From contig NZ_JAIQZN010000078.1 of the NCBI RefSeq assembly GCF_023333585.1, positions 1 through 33,174 of the forward strand: a DNA stretch of 33,174 nucleotides, in the 5' to 3' direction. The notes under the pieces are model-generated. The model saw only the letters and a list, made by a program, of their open reading frames with translations. It did no database searches and had not been told where the DNA came from. Both the position numbers and the translations under genes were made by a program. This DNA comes from Argonema antarcticum A004/B2. Lineage in GTDB: Bacteria; Cyanobacteriota; Cyanobacteriia; Cyanobacteriales; Aerosakkonemataceae. Of the stretch, positions 26,301 through 33,174 are shown one piece after another; within the stretch, counting starts at the first letter, position 1, and each line of letters opens with the position of its first letter.

Positions 26301-29300
26301 AGACAAACTTGGTCGTATTATTTCGAGCATCGGTTTGGGTCAGCCGATTTCCAGCTGAATTATAAGTGTATTTAGTTTCGTTGTTGAGAGCATCGCGGAT
26401 AAGAGTCTGACGACCTGCTTTATCGTACTCATACTCGGTACGATTTCCCCTTTCGTCAATAGAGGCTTTGGCACGACCGATTTTATCGTATTCAGTTTTG
26501 GTTCTGGGGTTGTCCGAAAGGTCTAATGGGGTGTTATCGGGATAAATTGTCTCGACTAATCGACCCAGATCATCATAGACAAAGTGAGTGGTTTGTCCTT
26601 TCTGGTCGATAATGGCAATTTCTCGACCCGCCGCATCATAGACAGAACGTGCGGATGTACCGTCAGGATACAAGGTTTGTTCAAGCTGACCCTCCTCGTT
26701 ATAACGGTATTCGGTGCGGCGATTGTTCATATTTTCTTCAACAACCGCAGTCATATTACCCAATTTGTCGTATTCTTGACGGATGACGTTACCTTGCGGG
26801 TCAGTCATTGACTTGACATGACCTTCGGTATCGTATGTCCAGTTCGTGACCAGTGTCTTTTTACCTGTAGGTGTGGTTACTGTAGTGCTTTCACTAAGCT
26901 GATTTCCGTTGGCGTCGTAGGTGTAGGTAGTTTCGTTATTGAGGGCATCAACCTGACGAGTGATGTTGCCAAATTGGTCATATTCAAACCGAGTAGATTT
27001 ATTGTCAGCGTCCATAATTTCGGTGACGTTACCGACTAAATCCAAGTTGTACTTTGAGACATTTCCTTCAGCATCGGTGAGGGTGCGGCGATTTCCTCGA
27101 CTATCGTAGGTGTAAGTAGTGGTTCTGCCCAAGGAGTCTGTCTTAGTCAGGACTTCACCAAAGCGATTGAAGGTGTAGCGAGTAACATTGCCCAGCGGGT
27201 TTGTAACAGTAATCAAGTTGCCATCACTGTCATAGGTGTAAGTGAACGTTTCATTTTCTGGATTAGTTTGACTTAGCAGATTATTGTTCTCATCAAAAGT
27301 TCGCTTGGTAATACCACCCAGCGCATTTACTTCCTGCACCACATTGCCGCGCTCGTCATAAACGTATGTGGTCGGCTTATCAAATACATCGAAAACAGTT
27401 TGGATGGAGTTAGCGGGGTCGTAGATAAACTCCATATCTTTCCCATTCACATCCAACTGTTTCTTCAACCGACCTTTTTCGTCGTACTCAGTTCGCACTT
27501 TGGGCCTTCCCAAGGGGTCGTTAATTTCTGTCAGGAAGTGGGGACGATTTGGTGCAAAGTATTCAAAAGTCGTAGTATTATTCTCCCTATCCGTTACCCC
27601 AACTAAATCACCCTTAGCATCATACTGATACTTCACCTGTTTACCCAACAAGTCAGTTACAGAAGTAATCCTCCCCCCTGCATCCCTTCCAAAACTAATC
27701 GACTTCCCACTATCGCTAAAAATCCCAGCATCGGTAAAGGTTAGCTTGTTACCATTGGGGTTTGTAGCAGTCAACAAATCCCCACTACTTCCATCAATCT
27801 CATAAACAATCCCCTCCTTAGTCGTCAAAACATACTTACCACCAAAATAAGAATCAGCCGGATTATAAGGCGTACCCCCTAAATCGTAATACTCATTTCC
27901 CACATGACTTAAACGAGAATCCACCACCGTCAACTTACTCGTCACCCCCTTATCCCCCACAAACTCAGGATGATATATTCCCGCATCCACATCAGGAGGC
28001 GCAGCAGCTTGTAAAAATCCCGACAACCTATCACGACTCGGTTTAAAAGTAAACGCCTCCCTCTTACCACCCGGTAAAGTAACAAACACCCGCGTCCCAT
28101 CTTTAAACGGAACCGTACTTATCCCCAACTCCTGATTGACTTCATCCTTCCTCAAAGAAGTCCTTAAATCCGTATCTCTAAATTCCAATCTCCACCCATA
28201 TCCAAAATCATCCTTACTATTCACATTTAAAGTATCATAAGTCCTGGTCACACTTATCGGAATCCCCGACACCGGAATCGATAAATCCGTAAACGACAAC
28301 CGGAAATTACCCAATTTCAAATCACCCGTCACATGAATAGTATCTTCAACCTCATTAATCAGACCGTTCTTATCAATAGCCGTTAATTTGACAACATAAC
28401 TACCATTCTGTAACACCGAGGAATCAAACTTACCCAAAACTCCATTATTAACATTTTGATTACCCGAAAACATCACCTGAAAATCGCCACCCTCTAAAGG
28501 TGCTACCGACAAAGTATAGCGGTCTAAATTACTATCAGACACCGTACCTTTAATATTAGTAGGCGCGGTAATAACTCCTTCGACAATCCCACTCAAATCT
28601 AACTTCACATTTGGCGCACCCAAATCAGTCGGGTCAATTACACGCACCGTCTTACTGTTTGACCCTTGATTGCCAGATGGGTCAGTTGCAAAGGCATCTA
28701 CAATAATATTCCCCAATTGAGCAAGTGCTACAGTAGCAAATCCATCTTTATCTAAAACAACTGGATTGTTGTTGACTTTTAAACTGAGATTGCTGACCCT
28801 AACATTGTCAGAAGCCGAAACTTGGAAAGTAACCTTGTCGCCTTTATCAATCTGACTTCTGCTAGCAACTAAATTTACTTTGGGAACTTCATTATCTGCT
28901 ACCACTGCTAGGGTATAATTCTGGACAACTGGTTGCACTCTGTTATCGCTAACGGCAACATTAATAATTTTATTCCCAATATCGCTAACACTCGTATTCC
29001 AAGTAATTCCGCCAAATTTATCGATACTCATCCCTTGTGGCGGATTGAGAAGATTGTAAGTTAAAGCATCGTTATCTGTATCGCTAGCAACTACATTGTA
29101 ACGGTAAGTAGCACCTGCTGTTACGGTGTTAACTGGCGTAGAATTAATTACAGGAGCGGTATTATTAATCGTGCTGAGGCTAAAAGTCTGGTAAGCTGTG
29201 CCATAGCTTGAATAAGCAGCAACAGTGATATCTCGTTTACCAATATCAAATGCAGTGGGATTCCAAGTAATTAACCCGGTGTCCGAGTTAATTGTCATGT

Positions 29301-32300
29301 AGTAAGGAGCGCCGTTGTTAAAATAGTAACGCACCGGCACTGTCCCGGTGGGGTCAATCCCTGTCACCTGATATTGATACGTTTGTCCGACTGCGGAAAA
29401 AGTGACTGGTTGGGATATAATTTGGGGTGGAGTGTCTACAATTGACGTTCCGGCATTCAGCCTGTAGTCTTGGGTAATGATGCCGCCGTTGCTGTCTTCT
29501 ACTTTGACGCTGATATCGTATAAGCTAGATGTAGATGGGGTCCACTCGATGACACCGCTTTCTGCGTCGATCTTCATTCCGGCGGGGTAATTGGCTAAAC
29601 TGTAAGTTAGCAGATCTCCATCAATATCTTTAGCTGCAACTTTATAGCGGTAAATTCTGCCTACGGTAGCATTGGTAACTGCGTTGGAGAGAATTTGGGG
29701 TGGTGTATTGGTGGGGTTAATGGCAAGCGTATAATTTTGAGTATTTGAACCGCTGCGGCTACCTATGACTGTCAGTGCTACCTCTTGAGTGTTACCTGAA
29801 TCAGCAGTGGGAGTCCAGACAATTGTACCCGTAGCCGGGTCAATTACCATACCTGCTGGGGAAGAGTCAAGGGTAAAAACTAAAAAGTCGTTGTCTGGGT
29901 TGCTGACTGTGGGTGTGTAGCGATATTGATTGCCTGTAGCGGCGTTTTTGCTGGGAGTGCTGGTGATTTTGGGCGAAGTTAATTTGAAATCGGTGGGATT
30001 TTTAACTTCCAATTCGTAAGTTTGATTGGCAACACCGCCGCGTCCGTCCGATACATTAATTTGAATTGCATTTTTACCTAAGTTAGCAGCCGTGGGAGTC
30101 CAAATAATTCGCCCTTTATTATCAAGTTGCATCCCGCTGGGAGCAGAAGCGAGACTATAAGTTAGCGGGTCATTGTTGGAGTCATTAGCGACAATTTGAT
30201 ATTGGTAAACTTGGACTGGGGCAATGAGGGTAGAAGGAAGAGAAACGATGGTTGGGGCAACGTTGGCGGCGTTGCTGACTGACTCAATCGTGAAAGTTTT
30301 AACGGTGGAAGCACCTTTGGTATCTGTGGCTTTGACAATAAAATCTGCTTTACCTACACCTGTGGGAGTCCAACTGATTTCCCCTGTGTTGGGATTGAGA
30401 GAAGCGCCGAAAGCGACTGCGTTGGGAGAACTGTAAGTAACGGCGTCTCCTTCTGGGTCTAGAGCTTTGAAGGTAAACTGATAAGGGTGGCCTATGGTTC
30501 CCGCCTTCTTGGGAGATTCGGCGATAAAGACAGGCGAAGAATTGCTGTCGGGGAAAGTAACTTGTACTTGGAAAAATTGAGTGTTAATTCCACCTTGGCC
30601 ATCATTAGCTTTGACTCCTACTTCCCAAACTCCAGAACTGAGGGTGACGCTGGAGGAATTTATTAATTGTTCCGGTGTTGGTTTCCAAGCAATCAAACCC
30701 GTGGTCTCATCGATGGTCATCCCGTCGGGTTTGGTGGTGAGACTGTAAGTTAAAGTATCCGAATCGGGGTCGGTGGCTTTCAGGAGATAGCGCCAAGTTT
30801 GACCTACCGTTGCCAAAATGGATGGCGTACTGACAAAGTTAGGTTGTCGGTTGACGGGAACGACGGTCTGCTTTTTAACGCCAAAGTTTTTGTTGTTAAC
30901 GGTAGCACTGTTGGCCAGGGTTAAGCCGTGATAAAGTCCCCCTGTTTCGTAGGGACGCACAACCGCATTATCGATGACTGGGCCGTAATATCCACCAATT
31001 TCGCTGTAAAATCCGATTTCGGTAGTTGGGGAACTGGCGGTAAACAACCACTGCTTATTCCGCTGCCACTTCATGTCGCCTTCGGTCTGTCCCGGTACGT
31101 GGGTGACTGTAAAATTGGTAGACTGACCGCCTGCAGAAAGGGTCATCGGTTTATCCCAGTAGTTACCGAAGTTCATTGTCAAATCAAAGGTAACTTGGTA
31201 AGTTTGACCGGGTGTTGTGTTGATAACTTGGGTAATTGCTCCTTGTCCCCAACCGTTGAGGTCGATGCTGACTTTAGCATCGCTGGGTTGCCAGAAATTA
31301 TCGTATACGAAATCTATAGAGTTTCCTTTGATTGTCCAGTCGTTCACTGCCAAAGGAGTTGAGTAGGCATAAACTGAGACTGCCCCATTACCGACATTGG
31401 CAGGACCTTGCTCGAAACTACCATTTTTGAGGATGTTTCCTCCATAAGCAGCGCCGAAAGGCGATGTTTGCACAAATGTCTCCGGTACTACCTGTCTGAC
31501 TGTGTAATAGCCATCTGTTAAATCGCTAAATAAATAGCTGCCAGTTTCATCTGTGGTGACGGTTTTCTCCCCAACATCCAGTTGGGCGTTATTGTTGGCA
31601 TCCAGGTAGACTTTAACTGACGCCAATCCCCGTTCGCCCGCGTCCTGGAATTGATTATCGTTGAGGTCTTCCCAAACCTTACCTGCAATTTGTCCATCAG
31701 GAGTGGCGCTACTGACGGTAAGTTGGAAGCTTTGAGTGTCGATGCCTCCCTTACCATCCTGCACTTGCACGGTAATATCGTCAGGTACGCTGCTGAAAAT
31801 CGGTTGCTCCCAACTCACTAGACCAGTATCTGCCTTTATGGTCATGCCGAGCGGAGCTTTGATTAGAGAATAACGCAGGGTATCGTTATTCGGGTCTAGG
31901 GCTTTTACTTGATAGGTATAGGGGCGGGTGGTGTATGCTTCTTTTTGGGGGTCGCTAACAATCAGAGGAGAAGAATTGTTGGGAACCATTCCTTCGACGG
32001 CTATGTCGAAGCTTTGCGTCGAATAGGTTCCATAGTAATCTGTTACTTTGATGGTAACAGCCTGCTTCCCTGCCTGATAGCCAGAAGGCGTCCAGGAAAT
32101 CAACCCGCTCTTGGGTTGGATGTTCATGCCTTCTGGCCCGCTTACCAAGCTGTAGGTGAGGTCGCTATAATAATCCGGGTCTAATGCAATCGCCTGATAA
32201 GTGTACTGCTCTTTGTATGTGGCACTGACGAGGGGTAAGCTGGTAAATACGGGCGGACGGTCGTCTACATAACTGGGGACTTTGAGGGTGTAGGTTTGGT

Positions 32301-33174
32301 CGGTTTGATTCCCCTGGTTATCGCTCACCCGCACAGTGACGTTGTAGTTTCCTGTATTGGCAGGAGTCCAACTCAGCAATCCTTGAGTGTCGATATTCAT
32401 CCCAGCCATCGGGCCTGTTGCTGGAGAAACTAGGGAGTAGGTCAGGGGGTCGTTTTCTGGGTCGGTAGCGGTTACCTTATAGGTGTAAGGCTTGTAGTAA
32501 AAGCTTTCGGTGACTGGTGTGGAGGTAATTTTTGGGGCCTGATTATTAGGTACTTGCTCTCTGGTAATGGTGCGGCTGACTGTGCTAGTATTGCCCGCTA
32601 TGTCGGTGGCTTGTACTGTGAAAGTGTTGGCTCCTAGATTTAGGGAAACTCCGGAAAAGCTAAATTTACCTGTGACATCGGCAAGTGCGGTGGCGTTGGT
32701 TTCTAGTAATTTGACTGCTGTATCTGGTTGTGTTTGACCTGTGAGTGTGACAATATTATTGGTAGTTGTGCGATCGCCAACCGGATTGGTATCTGTTGCC
32801 GCGTTTAAGTCGAATAGGGTAATTGGGGCTGTGCTATCTAAGGTGAAGGGAATATCTTTAACGACTCCGACATTGCCAAATTGGTCTGTTGCTTTTAGAT
32901 GTAAGGTGTGAGTTCCTTCTGGTAAGGTGCTGCCGTAGATTTCTTCTAATCTCGTCCGATTAAATGTAAAGCTACCGTTAGGTTGTCGGTCTGCTAGAAC
33001 GCTCTTAAAATTGCTCGTAGGTATGTTATCAAAACCGGCCCGGAAGTCGGTTACCATATACTCATCGATGACAGTGCCGCTGATACTGGGGTCACTGGTA
33101 ATTCGGTCTGTACTACTGGCTCCCGTGTCGTTAGTCAAAGTACCAGTAATGGTGGGCGGACTGGTATCAAAAGG
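23371..33174 (-). CDS. RHS1: giant RHS protein with NucA/NucB-like DNase tip (5' end outside window)
   Basis: The frame is open through the right edge; 3255 codons lie below a TTG at 33138, which is probably internal. In order from 33138: two Ig-like regions (to ~200), three He_PIG repeats (to ~480), an SdrD-B-like domain (GKVWEDLNDNQFQDAGERGL near 484), a DUF642/choice-of-anchor-C-like domain (KNGSFEQGP near 570), seven more He_PIG repeats (~760-1415), pre-shell (FGYGWRLEFRDTDLRTS near 1648), a long YD shell, and an RHS core ending at NAIDPSGL near 2983. The ~272-residue tip contains RGKVCDEYPYASTAQGG, resembling the NucA/NucB DNase signature. It therefore likely degrades DNA in a target cell after shell delivery and core cleavage. 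It is the only RHS gene here whose native N-terminus could survive. The SUKH-HEAT gene follows 45 bases downstream. Confidence 0.88.
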   Translation of the reverse strand, partial: PFDTSPPTITGTLTNDTGASSTDRITSDPSISGTVIDEYMVTDFRAGFDNIPTSNFKSVLADRQPNGSFTFNRTRLEEIYGSTLPEGTHTLHLKATDQFGNVGVVKDIPFTLDSTAPITLFDLNAATDTNPVGDRTTTNNIVTLTGQTQPDTAVKLLETNATALADVTGKFSFSGVSLNLGANTFTVQATDIAGNTSTVSRTITREQVPNNQAPKITSTPVTESFYYKPYTYKVTATDPENDPLTYSLVSPATGPMAGMNIDTQGLLSWTPANTGNYNVTVRVSDNQGNQTDQTYTLKVPSYVDDRPPVFTSLPLVSATYKEQYTYQAIALDPDYYSDLTYSLVSGPEGMNIQPKSGLISWTPSGYQAGKQAVTIKVTDYYGTYSTQSFDIAVEGMVPNNSSPLIVSDPQKEAYTTRPYTYQVKALDPNNDTLRYSLIKAPLGMTIKADTGLVSWEQPIFSSVPDDITVQVQDGKGGIDTQSFQLTVSSATPDGQIAGKVWEDLNDNQFQDAGERGLASVKVYLDANNNAQLDVGEKTVTTDETGSYLFSDLTDGYYTVRQVVPETFVQTSPFGAAYGGNILKNGSFEQGPANVGNGAVSVYAYSTPLAVNDWTIKGNSIDFVYDNFWQPSDAKVSIDLNGWGQGAITQVINTTPGQTYQVTFDLTMNFGNYWDKPMTLSAGGQSTNFTVTHVPGQTEGDMKWQRNKQWLFTASSPTTEIGFYSEIGGYYGPVIDNAVVRPYETGGLYHGLTLANSATVNNKNFGVKKQTVVPVNRQPNFVSTPSILATVGQTWRYLLKATDPDSDTLTYSLTTKPDGMTIDETTGLIAWKPTPEQLINSSSVTLSSGVWEVGVKANDGQGGINTQFFQVQVTFPDSNSSPVFIAESPKKAGTIGHPYQFTFKALDPEGDAVTYSSPNAVAFGASLNPNTGEISWTPTGVGKADFIVKATDTKGASTVKTFTIESVSNAANVAPTIVSLPSTLIAPVQVYQYQIVANDSNNDPLTYSLASAPSGMQLDNKGRIIWTPTAANLGKNAIQINVSDGRGGVANQTYELEVKNPTDFKLTSPKITSTPSKNAATGNQYRYTPTVSNPDNDFLVFTLDSSPAGMVIDPATGTIVWTPTADSGNTQEVALTVIGSRSGSNTQNYTLAINPTNTPPQILSNAVTNATVGRIYRYKVAAKDIDGDLLTYSLANYPAGMKIDAESGVIEWTPSTSSLYDISVKVEDSNGGIITQDYRLNAGTSIVDTPPQIISQPVTFSAVGQTYQYQVTGIDPTGTVPVRYYFNNGAPYYMTINSDTGLITWNPTAFDIGKRDITVAAYSSYGTAYQTFSLSTINNTAPVINSTPVNTVTAGATYRYNVVASDTDNDALTYNLLNPPQGMSIDKFGGITWNTSVSDIGNKIINVAVSDNRVQPVVQNYTLAVVADNEVPKVNLVASRSQIDKGDKVTFQVSASDNVRVSNLSLKVNNNPVVLDKDGFATVALAQLGNIIVDAFATDPSGNQGSNSKTVRVIDPTDLGAPNVKLDLSGIVEGVITAPTNIKGTVSDSNLDRYTLSVAPLEGGDFQVMFSGNQNVNNGVLGKFDSSVLQNGSYVVKLTAIDKNGLINEVEDTIHVTGDLKLGNFRLSFTDLSIPVSGIPISVTRTYDTLNVNSKDDFGYGWRLEFRDTDLRTSLRKDEVNQELGISTVPFKDGTRVFVTLPGGKREAFTFKPSRDRLSGFLQAAAPPDVDAGIYHPEFVGDKGVTSKLTVVDSRLSHVGNEYYDLGGTPYNPADSYFGGKYVLTTKEGIVYEIDGSSGDLLTATNPNGNKLTFTDAGIFSDSGKSISFGRDAGGRITSVTDLLGKQVKYQYDAKGDLVGVTDRENNTTTFEYFAPNRPHFLTEINDPLGRPKVRTEYDEKGRLKKQLDVNGKDMEFIYDPANSIQTVFDVFDKPTTYVYDERGNVVQEVNALGGITKRTFDENNNLLSQTNPENETFTYTYDSDGNLITVTNPLGNVTRYTFNRFGEVLTKTDSLGRTTTYTYDSRGNRRTLTDAEGNVSKYNLDLVGNVTEIMDADNKSTRFEYDQFGNITRQVDALNNETTYTYDANGNQLSESTTVTTPTGKKTLVTNWTYDTEGHVKSMTDPQGNVIRQEYDKLGNMTAVVEENMNNRRTEYRYNEEGQLEQTLYPDGTSARSVYDAAGREIAIIDQKGQTTHFVYDDLGRLVETIYPDNTPLDLSDNPRTKTEYDKIGRAKASIDERGNRTEYEYDKAGRQTLIRDALNNETKYTYNSAGNRLTQTDARNNTTKFVYDELGRQVETHFADGTRTITTYDAVGRRSSLKDQAGHTTYFVYDALNRPIEVIHPDDTSLDLSNNPRTKTEYNELGWVTAQIDELGNRQEYEYDEKGRLIESRSDCSCRRKTYTYDAFGNRISETDQLGHTTSFVYDKLNRLVETHFQDSSYTTTTYDELGRIKTQTDQAGKITKFEYDALGRLSAVVDALQQRTEYKYDKAGNLIQAKDANQHITQYEYDGLNRRTTTILPLGQRSDTTYDPVGNIASTIDFNRNTITYEYDKLNRMLAKRFPDTTAVEYTYTPTGQIKTTKDQRGITTYDYDVRERLISRIDPDNQFIRYGYDAASNRTEVITPTGTTKFTYDKYNQLETVTDPNFGLTRYTYDKAGNLIRTVLPNNTVETRQYNDLNRLVFLENTGTSGVISSYRYTLDPVGNRKVVEEHDGRKVEYNYDDLYRLTQEKITDPAYSNRTINYTYDAVGNRKSSNDSVDGLTNYIYDNNDRLLSDGSSSYTYDNNGNTLSRIKDATERVVYSWDYENRLVGANITKPSGNVQNQYKYNPDGIRVATIVNGQETRYLIDANQAYAQVLEEYTPGGAVQASYVYGKDLISQNRGGVRSFYHVDGLGSTRALTNASGVVTDTYDYGAYGNLLGSVSNTINNYRFAGEQFDPYLGDYYLRRRYYDSDSGRFTTTDPFEGVMTEPLSRAKYPYVHGNPVNAIDPSGLFSITENTATQLNISSLASQSVPTIKTATTLSTGTFPEAVTAASPGIANVARASISIGARVAVNVAKLVSRITILAGEAYIQGFPVIVWGQDLPQTTQHTQDAITGQGNTKYSGGIAPTFLFHTPNWPRSRPHPEFYNRYPGSSTNIYPRSWYNDEQQCFWDNSNPIETVRQSRGKVCDEYPYASTAQGGFLNYELNHVSLRLVSAEEQLKDIKNVNGVMVQNFDSQYWKLGEFYTEANIPTLDARMSWFGVGTTSDYWSYWVDRKGVKHNFF

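Noticed and set aside
1-33174. Diversity-generating retroelement or CRISPR as the source of variation
   Set aside because: No reverse transcriptase, template/variable repeat pair, short spaced repeats or cas genes are seen. The variation is at whole-domain breakpoints.

Overview
This window is an RHS-type polymorphic toxin array from a cyanobacterium. It is most likely a filamentous, repeat-rich species, though I cannot name it. The evidence for the host is HIP1 octamers (GCGATCGC at 59, 13528, 21880 and 32770), a WD40 protein with a cyanobacterial-style helical N-terminus, and cadherin/He_PIG-rich giant proteins. Nearly all coding sequence is on the minus strand, so the array reads from right to left.

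Layout in the direction of transcription. (1) 33174-23371: a giant RHS protein (RHS1), cut by the right edge, with a NucA/NucB-like DNase tip. It is followed by a SUKH (SMI1/KNR4) + HEAT-repeat immunity gene at 23325-22363. (2) 22302-21841: a headless plus-strand gene remnant whose 5' side is welded to the truncated N-terminus of a second RHS gene (RHS3, 21893-15948). RHS3 has a PD-(D/E)XK-nuclease-like tip and is followed by an unrecognised 222-aa putative immunity gene (15868-15200). (3) 15195-14002: an orphan tip (tip A), made of about 170 codons of RHS core plus a glycine-rich tip of unknown activity. It overlaps by ATGA with a four-helix membrane protein, its likely immunity partner (14005-13565). 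(4) 13496-5479: a third RHS gene (RHS2), N-terminally truncated and broken by a one-base deletion near 10355. It has another PD-(D/E)XK-like tip and is followed by a seven-bladed WD40 protein (5394-4156). (5) 4174-3044: a second orphan tip (tip B) whose nuclease domain is homologous to the RHS2 tip. It is followed by three ankyrin-repeat genes (3002-593). (6) 482-1: a decayed second copy of the plus-strand remnant with the same RHS junction, so another RHS copy probably continues beyond the left edge.

Read together, this is a toxin-immunity array with tip-displacement architecture. Near-identical N-terminal and core segments act as recombination homology, while tips and immunity genes vary. 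Only RHS1 can still have its native N-terminus. RHS2, RHS3 and the two orphan tips look like headless or silent cassettes that would need recombination into a complete gene to be exported. Orphan tip A carries the same core lineage as RHS3 just upstream of it, and orphan tip B the same lineage as RHS2. In both cases the RHS fragment begins at the 3' end of the preceding immunity gene. Homologous nuclease tips are paired with unrelated repeat-scaffold partners (WD40 versus ankyrin).

I saw no rRNA, tRNA, CRISPR array, transposase, integrase, reverse transcriptase or convincing intrinsic terminator. Immunity assignments rest on position and known family behaviour, not on direct evidence.
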